Shown here: positions 48,215-57,488 of the stretch, one piece after another
Layout: every line of letters begins with the position of its first letter
Position numbering within the stretch: position 1 is the stretch's first letter
Notes under the pieces: generated by a model
Seen by the model: the letters and a program-made list of their open reading frames with translations, nothing else
Told to the model about the DNA's origin: nothing
The model's database searches: none
Position numbers and translations under genes: made by a program
From: Sporosarcina obsidiansis
GTDB lineage: Bacteria; Bacillota; Bacilli; Bacillales_A; Planococcaceae
Reading direction: 5' to 3'
Assembly: GCF_009651005.1 (NCBI RefSeq)
Contig: NZ_WHVW01000010.1
Coordinates: 1 to 64,000, forward strand
DNA: 64,000 nt

Positions 48215-48796
48215 ATGAATAACAAGAAATTGCGTAAGTTGATTTTGGTTGCTATTCTTGGTAGCATCTCTACAGTTTTAATGCAGTTCAATTTTCCACT
48301 GCCTGCACTGCCAGGATTTTTGAAAATTGATTTTAGTGAAATTCCGGCTGTCATGGCGATCATGACAATGGGACCCGTTGCAGGAATTGGCGTAGAATTG
48401 TTGAAAAACGTCATGCATTGGTTTTTATCCGGTAGTCCAACTGGTGTACCGGTTGGTGAAATTGCAAACTTTGTGACCGGTGTACTGTTTATTATGCCAA
48501 TCTATTGGATCTTCATGAAGTATCGTTCAGCAAAAGGATTAACAGCAGGATTGATCGCAGGTACGACAGCAATGGCTGTTGGCATGAGCTTACTAAATTA
48601 CCTTGTATTTTTACCGATGTATACGTATTTCCTAGGAATGCCAGCTGTAACAGGAAACGCGCTTTATCAAATGATTATTTTAGGGATTTTGCCATTTAAC
48701 CTAATTAAAGGTGTTATGTTATTGGTGATCTCGTTGATGCTATATAGAAGCATGGAGAAATGGATTCTCCAACAACAGAAAAAGCTGTTAGTTTAA
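48215..48796 (+). CDS. ribU: Riboflavin ECF transporter S component
   Basis: 193 residues with about six membrane segments. NFPLPALPGFLKIDFSEIPA and GMSLLNYLVFLPMYTY are family marks of RibU. It captures riboflavin and works with the shared ECF ATPases and EcfT encoded elsewhere. The ATG at 48215 follows GGAGAGAGGA. A GTG upstream is less likely. Its FMN riboswitch fixes the substrate. Confidence 0.95.
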   Translation: MNNKKLRKLILVAILGSISTVLMQFNFPLPALPGFLKIDFSEIPAVMAIMTMGPVAGIGVELLKNVMHWFLSGSPTGVPVGEIANFVTGVLFIMPIYWIFMKYRSAKGLTAGLIAGTTAMAVGMSLLNYLVFLPMYTYFLGMPAVTGNALYQMIILGILPFNLIKGVMLLVISLMLYRSMEKWILQQQKKLLV

Positions 48797-48801
48797 TTTA
48801 T

Positions 48802-48845
48802 AAGTGAAGGTTCCCTTGATGATTGGGGAGACCTTCACTTTTTTT
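48802..48845 (+). terminator. Terminator of ribU
   Basis: Stem AGTGAAGGT with ACCTTCACT followed by seven Ts. Confidence 0.88.
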
Positions 48846-48996
48846 ATATTCGATGTTCATGACAGGAAGAATTGTCTCTGGAAATAAAATGGTTAGTGGT
48901 TGTTTTACCATCTGGATTGATTTACACTCTATACTATACGTTCTTTGGTAAACGAGCTAGATTTGTTTGTTGACATTAATGAGGTGAGTTTTAGAG

Positions 48997-49323
48997 ATGT
49001 TTAAGGCCATGATTATTTTCCTTTTAGCTGGCTTAGCTGAAATCGGTGGAGGTTATCTTATTTGGCAATGGTTGCGAGAGGATAAATCTGCTATTTTAGG
49101 ACTATTCGGAGGGATAGCACTAGTTTTATATGGTGTGATCGTGACATTCCAAACGTTCCCATCCTTTGGTAGGGTTTATGCAGCGTATGGAGGAATCTTT
49201 GTCTTTCTTTCTGTATTATGGGGATGGGGAATTGATAAAAAAACACCCGATTTATATGATTTTATAGGTGCCGGTATATGCTTGGTCGGTGTTTCAGTGA
49301 TATTGTTTGCACCACGTCAATAA
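48997..49323 (+). CDS. YnfA-family membrane protein (UPF0060)
   Basis: 108 residues with four hydrophobic segments. [18 protein letters not shown] and [19 protein letters not shown] match UPF0060/YnfA, a small multidrug-resistance-like family in some species. The role here is not known. ATG follows GAGGTGAG. Confidence 0.88.
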   Translation: MFKAMIIFLLAGLAEIGGGYLIWQWLREDKSAILGLFGGIALVLYGVIVTFQTFPSFGRVYAAYGGIFVFLSVLWGWGIDKKTPDLYDFIGAGICLVGVSVILFAPRQ

Positions 49324-49457
49324 CCAAAAATAATCTATTCCTTCCTTAGAGTAAGGTGCTGTTAATGAATAGGGAAATATCGTTTTAATATGAACAGAAA
49401 TATAGTTGGAAAAATCATTTTTTATGTACGCTTATACTTGGTTTGTCTTTAACAGCA

Positions 49458-49487
49458 TTAACGTTTGTAATTTCTTTTAGGTATAAT
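49458..49487 (+). promoter_or_regulatory. Putative promoter of the 49-residue gene
   Basis: TTAACG (49458-49463), 18-nt spacer, TATAAT (49482-49487). It leaves a leader of about 145 nt before the TTG at 49638. Confidence 0.5.
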
Positions 49488-49637
49488 TTGTTAGATGTGA
49501 GAACGGGGCCTATTTAGTAATAGGGCCAGATAACGAACTGTCATGAACAGTTGCTTTCCGCTCCAGACGATACGCTGTTCCTGTTTCTAAGCATCTTTTT
49601 TGTCAATCGGGCCATTAAACGTTAAGGGGGAGTTGTA

Positions 49638-49787
49638 TTGTCTAGCAATTCTGTATTATTTGCTATAATAGCAGGAATTTTAACATTTATCTCGATGGTT
49701 TCATTGGAGCCGATAAGCCCGCTTTTAGTAACAAATATTTTGTTGGGTGCAATAATTGGGCTTCTCATTGACAAAAAGAAATCTTAA
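49638..49787 (+). CDS. 49-residue two-span membrane peptide
   Basis: TTG start 7 nt after AAGGGGG, ending TAA. The peptide has two hydrophobic segments (LFAIIAGILTFISMV and LLVTNILLGAIIGLLI) around a short loop (SLEPISP) and a basic end (DKKKS). The good ribosome site and promoter support a real gene. I recognise no family. It lies between ynfA and the second structured repeat. Confidence 0.6.
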   Translation: MSSNSVLFAIIAGILTFISMVSLEPISPLLVTNILLGAIIGLLIDKKKS

Positions 49788-49964
49788 GGAATCGAGCTTG
49801 CTTACTGAAAAATACAAGAGTAATTACGCTTATTCTTTCAAATACTACTTACTTTTTTAGCGATATAGATGCTGTCTCTTATATAAAAACTATTAAGCAT
49901 TTATTCTATTTTAAAAAAGAGACTAGACAAAAATTTTATTCTAGGACCAATTTGCACTAGTGAA

Positions 49965-50068
49965 GGCGCAACTGCGGGGTCGACCGAATCCATGAGCCAA
50001 CTAGCGTCTTTTGCTAGCTGGTTTACGGCGAGAGGCACTCCCCCAAGCGCTGTAGATGCAATAGGACT
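49965..50068 (+). repeat. Structured GC-rich element, copy 2
   Basis: 104 nt beginning GGCGCAACTGCGGGGTC (49965-49981), then a stem-loop (CCAACTAGC with GCTAGCTGG) and ending at AGGAC (50063-50067). It matches the copy at 246-350 in the other orientation. The identical 17-nt start, equal length and hairpin in the same place show common origin. Confidence 0.65.
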
Positions 50069-50113
50069 CGTCACTATGAACAGTGAACGTATCCTAGGTA
50101 TTTAGTCAAGAAA

Positions 50114-50151
50114 TAAAAAACAACACATTCCAAAAGCGGAAATGTGTTGTC
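50114..50151 (-). terminator. Terminator of ferredoxin gene
   Basis: On the minus strand the stem ACAACACATT..CC with GGAATGTGTTGT is followed by TTTTTTATTT. Confidence 0.85.
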
Positions 50152-50161
50152 TTCTAACGAA

Positions 50162-50440
<279 letters not shown>

Positions 50441-50530
50441 TCACTCAACCTATTTTGTATCTACTCTATTCTAAAGCTGTTTTCATCACTTTTCAACAAT
50501 AAAACTTTATTTCTTCAGGAGGGAGAGCAA

Positions 50531-51553
50531 TTGGTTTTTATTTCACTCTTACTAACGATGTTTCAACGCCTTCACGGTGAGCGTTCTGCTCAAGGCGTCT
50601 ATCATATCCTTCGAGGGAAAAAATCAGGACAAACATTGCAAGATATTGAAAATTATCAATTAAAATCATTTTATGCACTATTACCTAACTTACCTATACA
50701 TGATTATCAGCAAGTGATTGAAGGCATGTCAGCAGATGGATTCATTCAGATTGAGGATAGAGTAGTGTATGTCACAGCAAAAGGGTTGAAAAAGATTCCT
50801 AACAAGCCTTGGCGTTTCAATGGATGGGAATATCGTGGAAGAGAAAGAGAGTTCTTTAAGCGACTGGCACTTACTGTTCAAACATTGTCATATCTTCGGG
50901 TGGGCCAGACGATGTTTACCCCCATTCAAAAGGAATTACATATACAGCTTTTTGTGAAAGAATATATTCGCAGTCAGTCTATTTCTGTGAATCGTTTGTC
51001 TGAAGAATTGCGTCAAGAGCTAGAGTGGATCATGACAGAAGGGCAGTTATCGGATGAGCAATGTGACATTTTTTCTTATAGGTTAACAGGTCAACAATTG
51101 ACTGCTTTTACGTGGGAACAATTATCTGAGACGCTGAAATTACCTGTTATGACCATCCAACTTTCGTATTTAGAGAGCTTACATATCGTACTTGATTTTA
51201 TTGAGAATGGCGAAAAAACGCCTTTATTGAAAAGCTTAGCGGTGGGATGCAGGGTAGAAACGTATTTAACCCACTCTGCAGAGCGAACACGAAAACTATT
51301 TCAACAAGGATATTCTATTGAGCAAATTGCATCTTTACGAAGTTTGAAGCTTAGCACCATTGAGGATCATCTAGTAGAGATGGCTGCGAATTTTAACGTA
51401 TTTCCTTACGAAGAGTTTATAACAAATGAACAAATTGAAAAGGTCTGGCAGACAATTGATCAGCTAGAGACGAAACGATTAAGGTTGTTAAAGGAACACT
51501 TTGTAGAGCTCTCTTATTTTCAGCTCAGATTAATTATGATCCATGGAAAGTAG
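50531..51553 (+). CDS. ypbB: YpbB, helix-turn-helix protein upstream of recS
   Basis: 340 residues. A C-terminal helix-turn-helix (LFQQGYSIEQIASLRSLKLS) resembles the helicase-associated HTH_40 domain. The rest is helical without a clear domain. Position directly ahead of a short RecQ matches B. subtilis ypbB-recS. Its role is unknown. TTG start 8 nt after AGGAGG. Confidence 0.8.
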   Translation: MVFISLLLTMFQRLHGERSAQGVYHILRGKKSGQTLQDIENYQLKSFYALLPNLPIHDYQQVIEGMSADGFIQIEDRVVYVTAKGLKKIPNKPWRFNGWEYRGREREFFKRLALTVQTLSYLRVGQTMFTPIQKELHIQLFVKEYIRSQSISVNRLSEELRQELEWIMTEGQLSDEQCDIFSYRLTGQQLTAFTWEQLSETLKLPVMTIQLSYLESLHIVLDFIENGEKTPLLKSLAVGCRVETYLTHSAERTRKLFQQGYSIEQIASLRSLKLSTIEDHLVEMAANFNVFPYEEFITNEQIEKVWQTIDQLETKRLRLLKEHFVELSYFQLRLIMIHGK

Positions 51554-51564
51554 GTGGAACGTTG

Positions 51565-53001
51565 ATGAATACTCATGAGATACTGCGTCAAAGATTTGGC
51601 TACGAGGCATTTCGGCCGGGTCAGGAAGAAGTGATACGTCATATATTGTCAGGCAGAGATGCTATCGCAATTTTTCCAACCGGGATGGGGAAGTCACTAT
51701 GTTATCAGCTTCCGGCTTATTTGTTAAATGGACCAGTTATTGTGATCTCACCATTAGTTGCGTTAATGGAGGACCAAGTTGCAAATTTACGTAAACATAA
51801 AGAAAAGAGAGTGGTCGCCATCAATTCTTTTTTATCCAAACAAGAGAAGGATTTGGCATTACAAACGATAGATCGTTATAAATTCATCTTTTTATCACCT
51901 GAGATGTTAATGCAAGACGGAATTCAAAAACTGATTCAACAGCTCCATATCGCGTTTTTTGTAGTGGATGAAGCGCATTGTATTTCAGAGTGGGGGTTTG
52001 ATTTTCGACCTGATTATTTGCGTTTAAAAGAGGTATTCTCTGAAAAGGAAAGACCACCTATTTTAGCGTTAACGGCAACAGCGAATGAGAAAGTCACTAC
52101 AGATATCACGTCTTATCTACAACTTAGGAGCCCTTTTATCGAGCGTCAACCGATAGATCGACCTGCTATTTCCTATAGTTTGTTGCATATGGAAAATCAT
52201 CATGCTAAAACAGAATGGATCGCTAACAGACTGATAACTACAGTAGGTCCTGGAATTATCTATGTAGCATCCAGAAAAAGAGCAGATGAATTGGCGGCTA
52301 TCATTCACCAAAAAGGAATTCGTGTGGCGAGTTATCATGGAGGAAAGGAACAAGACGAACGTTCCATCATTCAAGAACAATTTGTTCAAGGCGAGTTGGA
52401 TTGGATTTGTGCCACCAACGCATTTGGGATGGGTATTCATAAAGATGACATTCGCCAAATTATTCATGAGCATCTGCCTGCTACTCCTTCTGCTTATATA
52501 CAGGAAGTTGGTCGTGCAGGACGTGATGGAAAGAAATCATCCGCTACCTTACTATATAGCGAGCGAGACATCCAGAAATTAAAGTTTATTGTGTACGAAG
52601 ATTTACCTGACGATCAACAGATTAGGTATTATTATTCATTGCTTCAATCTGGTATAAGTGGAAAGCTGGCTGCCGAGCAATCAGGACTCACGGAAGTTGC
52701 GTTCCGGATGCTTGAATACTATTTTGAACATTTTGATATTGAAAATGTCATCCGCCAAATTCGGCAAATCTTTCAGGTGAAAGAGCATCAGATTGCGGAG
52801 ATGGAGAAATACGTACAACATGAAGGTTGTTTAAGGGAGCAGTTACTTAGTTATTTCGGTGAAAAGCTCTCTGTTTCGAATGGCGATTGCTGTTCAAATT
52901 GCCATCAACTCAAGGAGGATTGGCTCATAAAAACGGAAGTGGAACAAAAGGTTTCAAATGAACTTGATTGGAAAGAAAGGCTATTCCAGTTACTTGGCTA
53001 A
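51565..53001 (+). CDS. recS: RecQ-type DNA helicase RecS
   Basis: 478 residues, the short RecQ class of B. subtilis RecS (YpbC), without an HRDC domain. Walker A is in AIFPTGMGKSLCYQLPAY, the DEAH box in FVVDEAHCISEWGFDFRPDY, motif VI in YIQEVGRAGRDG, and the zinc Cys set in EGCLREQL and NGDCCSNCHQ. It unwinds DNA in repair. ATG at 51565 is preferred to the TTG before it. Confidence 0.92.
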   Translation: MNTHEILRQRFGYEAFRPGQEEVIRHILSGRDAIAIFPTGMGKSLCYQLPAYLLNGPVIVISPLVALMEDQVANLRKHKEKRVVAINSFLSKQEKDLALQTIDRYKFIFLSPEMLMQDGIQKLIQQLHIAFFVVDEAHCISEWGFDFRPDYLRLKEVFSEKERPPILALTATANEKVTTDITSYLQLRSPFIERQPIDRPAISYSLLHMENHHAKTEWIANRLITTVGPGIIYVASRKRADELAAIIHQKGIRVASYHGGKEQDERSIIQEQFVQGELDWICATNAFGMGIHKDDIRQIIHEHLPATPSAYIQEVGRAGRDGKKSSATLLYSERDIQKLKFIVYEDLPDDQQIRYYYSLLQSGISGKLAAEQSGLTEVAFRMLEYYFEHFDIENVIRQIRQIFQVKEHQIAEMEKYVQHEGCLREQLLSYFGEKLSVSNGDCCSNCHQLKEDWLIKTEVEQKVSNELDWKERLFQLLG

Positions 53002-53183
53002 GTCTTCCGTCCTTATTTACTTTTCCGACATAATTCGGCATAATGTAAGTATGAATACAATCGAATAGTGTCTCTTTCTTGAAGAGTTTGAGAAATGAAT
53101 TACATCACATAATATAGGTATTTGGCTTAGTCGTTCCAAAGATATACTTCTGTAAATTATGAGGTGTGAAGGAGAAGTTGTAT

Positions 53184-53858
53184 ATGAAAAAAGATCAATA
53201 TGAAATAGATTTTGAACAACATCGCAAAGAGATTACAGTAGATGACGATTCTGATAAACTACCTTCTCGTACAGAGATTCATAAGAAGAAAAAGGAGAAA
53301 AAACAGAATCGGACGAAACTGATAAATATCATTCTTGCTATATTCACGTTAATACCAATCATCATCTTACTATACGTATTGTCAGATTTATATTCACCAG
53401 CTGTGCCTAATCAAGTTCCTGTAGAAAAGACAAAGGTTTCCATTAGTCAAAATACAGTTGCGGAAGGTGATAAGGCGGGGGCAGCCACCCAAGACAAAGA
53501 TAAAGTAGCCGAAAAGCCAGAGACTACTGTTGACTCAGCTAAAAAGCCCGCTGTTAATGTGAATCCCGAACGTCCAGTGGAGAAGCAAAAAAAACCGGCC
53601 GATCAAACGACGACTCCTGCTAAGTCGGAGCCTGTTACGAAGCAACCAGTAAAGAAGCCAGAACAAAAACCAGAACAAAAACCAGAACAAAAACCTGTGC
53701 AAAATACGGCTAGACAGCATGTTGTTAAATCAAATGAGACGTTGTATCGGATTTCAGTTAATTACTACGGTGACGGGTCTTATGTGCAAAAAATTCAACA
53801 AGCTAATGGTTTATCCTCTAATAACATTAGTGTAGGTCAAACGTTAATTTTGCCATAA
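53184..53858 (+). CDS. ypbE: YpbE-like LysM protein
   Basis: 224 residues. A charged cytoplasmic start, one membrane helix (about residues 48-70), a long Pro/Lys/Gln/Thr linker and a C-terminal LysM domain ([20 protein letters not shown]..). LysM binds peptidoglycan. The linker has three exact copies of the 12-bp unit CCAGAACAAAAA (53658-53693), encoding PEQK units that can vary in number. It follows recS as in B. subtilis. ATG after GAAGGAG. Confidence 0.8.
   Translation: MKKDQYEIDFEQHRKEITVDDDSDKLPSRTEIHKKKKEKKQNRTKLINIILAIFTLIPIIILLYVLSDLYSPAVPNQVPVEKTKVSISQNTVAEGDKAGAATQDKDKVAEKPETTVDSAKKPAVNVNPERPVEKQKKPADQTTTPAKSEPVTKQPVKKPEQKPEQKPEQKPVQNTARQHVVKSNETLYRISVNYYGDGSYVQKIQQANGLSSNNISVGQTLILP
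53658..53693 (+). repeat. 12-bp tandem repeat in ypbE
   Basis: Three exact tandem copies of CCAGAACAAAAA coding for PEQK. The repeat stays in frame and may change copy number between strains. Confidence 0.9.
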
Positions 53859-53935
53859 ATTATGTAATGGTGAGCAATCTTTTATGAAATGTAACGAAAA
53901 ATTGATATGATAACGTTGGTTTTTTACTAATATTG

Positions 53936-53964
53936 AAAAAGCAAAGTGGATGCTTTGCTTTTTT
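53936..53964 (+). terminator. Terminator of ypbE
   Basis: Stem AAAAAGCAAAG with CTTTGCTTTTT, followed by T-run, ending 16 nt before the next start. Confidence 0.82.
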
Positions 53965-53980
53965 CTATGGGAGCTGTCTA

Positions 53981-54745
53981 ATGAAAAGTTTGCTAAAGGC
54001 TTTGCTGTCAGTCCTTCTATCAGGCATGAGTGTGCTGACATATATGTTTTACTTAGCCCATCAAAATCGTGTGTTGATTCATACACTTTCTATAGGGACT
54101 CGAACTTCGAAGACACTAACAATTTTCTTCATTTCTGATATTCATAGACGCCGACTTCCGAAACGACTCCTGAAGCGACTGCAAAAGTTCCCCATAGATG
54201 CGGTAATTGTAGGAGGAGATGTGGCGGAAAAGGGAGTACCGCTTATGCGTGTAACACAAAATATTCAACAGTTGGCTTCTATAGGTCCGCTCTATTATAT
54301 TTTTGGAAACAATGATCAGGAAGTGGGAACAGAACATGTTCTAAAGATTATTAAAGACGCAGGTGGTGTGACGCTAGTTGACAGTACAGCGCCCATTCCT
54401 GGACATCCTTCCTGGGGCCTATGTGGATTAGAAGATCCTTCAAATGGTACAGTAGATATTGAAAAAGCAATCGCCTCATCCGCTTGGTGTGAGCATATCA
54501 TCTTGGCTGCTCATAATCCATCTCTTTTCCGTAAAATTGAAGGGCGGATGGAACCCAATGTGATGCTGGCTGGCCATACACATGGCGGACAGATCCGTTT
54601 TGGTAAATGGGGACTTCAAGATGTAGGGAGCTTCCAAAAAACAGCGAATGGGGCAAAACTAATTAGTAATGGATACGGAACCACTATGGTGCCATTACGA
54701 TTTGGAGCGAAACCAGAATGCCATGTAGTAGAAATTCACTATTAG
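53981..54745 (+). CDS. ypbG: YpbG-like metallophosphoesterase
   Basis: 254 residues with an N-terminal membrane helix (residues about 5-27) and a calcineurin-like phosphoesterase domain. The metal blocks are FFISDIHRR, VGGDVAEKG, FGNNDQE, AAHNPSLF and AGHTHGGQIR. The active site probably faces outward. The substrate is unknown. The ATG at 53981 is 7 nt after GGGAG. Confidence 0.88.
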   Translation: MKSLLKALLSVLLSGMSVLTYMFYLAHQNRVLIHTLSIGTRTSKTLTIFFISDIHRRRLPKRLLKRLQKFPIDAVIVGGDVAEKGVPLMRVTQNIQQLASIGPLYYIFGNNDQEVGTEHVLKIIKDAGGVTLVDSTAPIPGHPSWGLCGLEDPSNGTVDIEKAIASSAWCEHIILAAHNPSLFRKIEGRMEPNVMLAGHTHGGQIRFGKWGLQDVGSFQKTANGAKLISNGYGTTMVPLRFGAKPECHVVEIHY

Positions 54746-54820
54746 GCACATATCACAAATTTTTGTTCTGGACGCAATGACGCCGAGACGCAAAGGAATA
54801 TGAAGGAGAGTAGATGCACC

Positions 54821-55783
54821 ATGAATTCTGTGGACGCAATAATTGTCGGTGGCGGTCCATGTGGCTTGTCAGCGGCAATCGAATTGCAAAAAATAGGGTT
54901 GTCAGTAGTTGTCATTGAAAAAGGGAATATCGTGCACTCCATTTATAACTACCCCACCCACCAAACATTCTTTAGTTCAAGTAGCAAGCTATCAATTGGA
55001 GATATACCTTTCATTACCGCGATTGAAAAACCAAAACGAAATGATGCGTTGGTTTATTATCGAACAGTGGCTCAATTGGAGAACTTGCAGATTAATAGTC
55101 ATGAAAGAGTGTTGGATGTTCAAAGACAGGAAGATGGATTCAGCGTACAGACTGATAAAGCTCTTTATGAAGCCACTTATGTTGTAGTGGCGACTGGCTA
55201 TTACGATCAGCCAAACGAACTGAAAGTGGAAGGTGAAGATTTACCGAATGTCTTCCATTATTTTAAGGAGGCGCACCCCTACTTCAATAAAAATGTTATT
55301 GTAATTGGCGGGAAAAACTCGGCAGTTGATGCTGCTTTAGAGCTTCAACGAGCAGGCGCACATGTGACAGTCGTTTATCGAAAAGATACCTATTCGAAAA
55401 GTGTTAAGCCGTGGATTTTACCGGGATTTGATAGTTTAGTGCGCAACGAGCAGATTCAAATGTACTTTAATGCTTGTGTCACAAAGATTACGGAGACGGC
55501 TGTAACAATTAATCAACAAGGAAAAACGTTTGATTTGCCAAGTGACTATGTCTTTGCAATGATTGGTTATCATCCCGATCACACACTTTTACGCAAAATA
55601 GGGATTCAGGTAGATGAAGAAACTGGCCGACCTATCCATAATGAACAGACGATGCAAACAAATGTAAAAAATTTATTTATTGCCGGAGTCATTGCAGCAG
55701 GAAATAATGCCAATGAAATATTTATTGAGAATGGACGTTTCCATGGTCGTATGATTGCGGAAGCGATTAAACAAAATAAATAG
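54821..55783 (+). CDS. ypdA: YpdA, bacillithiol disulfide reductase
   Basis: 320 residues of the thioredoxin-reductase-like flavoprotein family. FAD fingerprint GGGPCGLSAAIEL, NADPH fingerprint VIGGKNSAVDAALEL and the C-terminal FAD block LFIAGVIAAGNNANEIFIEN are seen. A Cys in GGGPCG corresponds to the active Cys of YpdA/Bdr. It keeps bacillithiol reduced. ATG at 54821 is about 10 nt after AAGGAGAG. Confidence 0.9.
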   Translation: MNSVDAIIVGGGPCGLSAAIELQKIGLSVVVIEKGNIVHSIYNYPTHQTFFSSSSKLSIGDIPFITAIEKPKRNDALVYYRTVAQLENLQINSHERVLDVQRQEDGFSVQTDKALYEATYVVVATGYYDQPNELKVEGEDLPNVFHYFKEAHPYFNKNVIVIGGKNSAVDAALELQRAGAHVTVVYRKDTYSKSVKPWILPGFDSLVRNEQIQMYFNACVTKITETAVTINQQGKTFDLPSDYVFAMIGYHPDHTLLRKIGIQVDEETGRPIHNEQTMQTNVKNLFIAGVIAAGNNANEIFIENGRFHGRMIAEAIKQNK

Positions 55784-55785
55784 TG

Positions 55786-55825
55786 AGAAATCCCGCCTGT
55801 CTTTCTATTGTCAGGCGGGATTTCT
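55786..55825 (+). terminator. Terminator of ypdA
   Basis: 14-bp perfect stem AGAAATCCCGCCTG with its complement. Confidence 0.78.
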
Positions 55826-55896
55826 AAGATTATGATGTAATTGTTTGGGTGTCATATGGTATATATATGGTACACTAGCGTCATGAGGAGGCGCCT

Positions 55897-56592
55897 ATGT
55901 TTATTATACTTACTGTCGCTATAGCGCCTGGGCTAGCGCTTTTTAGCTATTTGTATCTTCGAAAGCAAATTGCAAAAGAGCCTTCGCGCACTTTGTTCCA
56001 TACATTTATTTATGGAGCCATTATGACGTTCCCGATTTTATTTATTCAGCATGTTTTTGAAGAAGAGCATGTATTCAATAATGAATTTTTGCGTAATGCG
56101 GTATTTACCAGTAGTTTAGAAGAGTTTTTTAAGTGGATCATACTTTTTATGCTAGTTTACAAGATCGTGGAATTTGAAGATGCATATGATGGGATTTTAT
56201 ATGGTGCTAGTGTATCGTTAGGGTTTGCTACCGTTGAAAATATGTTATATCTTTTGTCATTTGGATTGGATACGGCATTTATTCGTGCGTTACTGCCAGT
56301 TTCCAGCCATGCGTTATTTGGAGTGGTAATGGGCTATTACTTTGGGAAAGCAAAGTTCTCTATAGTAACTGAAAAAACCAAATGGATAGTTATTGCTTTT
56401 TTAGCTTCGTTCACGCTTCATGCTCTCTATAATACCATTTTAATGTTGTATGATTATTGGTTATATTTAATGATACCCTTCATGTTATTTCTTTGGTGGT
56501 TTGGTTTGACGCGCGTAAAGTATGCCCACACATTTGCTATGCAGCAATTTAGAAAAAAAATAAGTAATGAATCAGGAAATCCGTCTAAATAG
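55897..56592 (+). CDS. prsW: PrsW intramembrane metalloprotease
   Basis: 231 residues with about seven membrane segments. The PrsW motifs EEH, SLEEFFKW, and SSHALFG and TLHALYN are present, giving Glu and His ligands. In B. subtilis PrsW makes the first cut of RsiW, the anti-sigma factor of SigW. ATG follows GAGGAGG. A small hairpin overlaps its end. Confidence 0.92.
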   Translation: MFIILTVAIAPGLALFSYLYLRKQIAKEPSRTLFHTFIYGAIMTFPILFIQHVFEEEHVFNNEFLRNAVFTSSLEEFFKWIILFMLVYKIVEFEDAYDGILYGASVSLGFATVENMLYLLSFGLDTAFIRALLPVSSHALFGVVMGYYFGKAKFSIVTEKTKWIVIAFLASFTLHALYNTILMLYDYWLYLMIPFMLFLWWFGLTRVKYAHTFAMQQFRKKISNESGNPSK

Positions 56593-56603
56593 GCGGATTT
56601 TTT
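56577..56603 (+). terminator. Terminator at the end of prsW
   Basis: Stem AAATCCG with CGGATTT, followed by a T-run. It overlaps the last codons of prsW. Confidence 0.7.
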
Positions 56604-56674
56604 ATTTTTTCTCATAAAATTAATGTCTTTGGACAAACTAGTGAAAAGCAGAAAAAATATGGAGGTGGATGTAC

Positions 56675-57460
56675 ATGAAGCGAGTTGTTACACGCTTCCT
56701 ATATATTCTAGTGGCGAGTCTGATGGTCCTTTCATTCTTCGTAAGTCATAGTGAAGCATTCAGCGGACGTGATTTAGCAAAAGGTGCAAAAGGCGATGAT
56801 GTCATTGAGTTGCAGGCTAGGCTTCAATATATTGGGTTTTATCATGGAGAGATTGATGGGAATTTTGGTTTCGGAACCTATTGGGCTTTACGGAATTTCC
56901 AAGAAAAATATGGTCTTCCGATAGACGGCATTGCAGGAAAAGGAGTCAAAAAGAAATTAACGGGGGTCTCTGATTACGATGAAAAGTATGTAAAAGGTCA
57001 AATCGCAAAAGGAAATAAATTTACTTATTATGGTGGTCAATCATTGGAATCTCAAGTGCAACAGGGGAGTAAACCGCAAAATCAAACGCAAGCACCACCT
57101 AAATATACCAATCAAGATATTACTTTATTAGCAAACGCAGTATATGGAGAATCCCGTGGTGAACCGTATGAAGGTCAAGTGGCGGTGGCGGCAGTAATTT
57201 TGAACAGGGTAGAGCATCCTGATTTTCCGGATACAATCGGAGGAGTTATTTTTCAACCTGGTGCATTTACGGCTGTTTCAGATGGACAAATCTGGTTAAC
57301 TCCGAATGAACGGGCAAAAGAAGCGGTTATCGACGCAATCAATGGTTGGGATCCATCCGAAAATGCGATTTACTATTTCAATCCTATTACTGCTACGAGT
57401 AAGTGGATTTGGTCTCGACCACAAATCAAAAAAATTGGTTTACACATATTCTGTCATTAA
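56675..57460 (+). CDS. sleB: SleB spore cortex-lytic enzyme
   Basis: 261 residues. A signal peptide (ends about residue 29, SHSEA), a peptidoglycan-binding domain (GAKGDDVIELQARLQYIGFY), a linker and a cell-wall hydrolase 2 domain with catalytic Glu in NAVYGESRGEPYEGQVAVAA. It cleaves the muramic-lactam cortex in germination. The ATG at 56669 is too close to GGAGGTG, so 56675 is chosen. ypeB follows. Confidence 0.93.
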   Translation: MKRVVTRFLYILVASLMVLSFFVSHSEAFSGRDLAKGAKGDDVIELQARLQYIGFYHGEIDGNFGFGTYWALRNFQEKYGLPIDGIAGKGVKKKLTGVSDYDEKYVKGQIAKGNKFTYYGGQSLESQVQQGSKPQNQTQAPPKYTNQDITLLANAVYGESRGEPYEGQVAVAAVILNRVEHPDFPDTIGGVIFQPGAFTAVSDGQIWLTPNERAKEAVIDAINGWDPSENAIYYFNPITATSKWIWSRPQIKKIGLHIFCH

Positions 57461-57488
57461 GTAAAGGAAAGGAGGGCGAATTCGAGCT

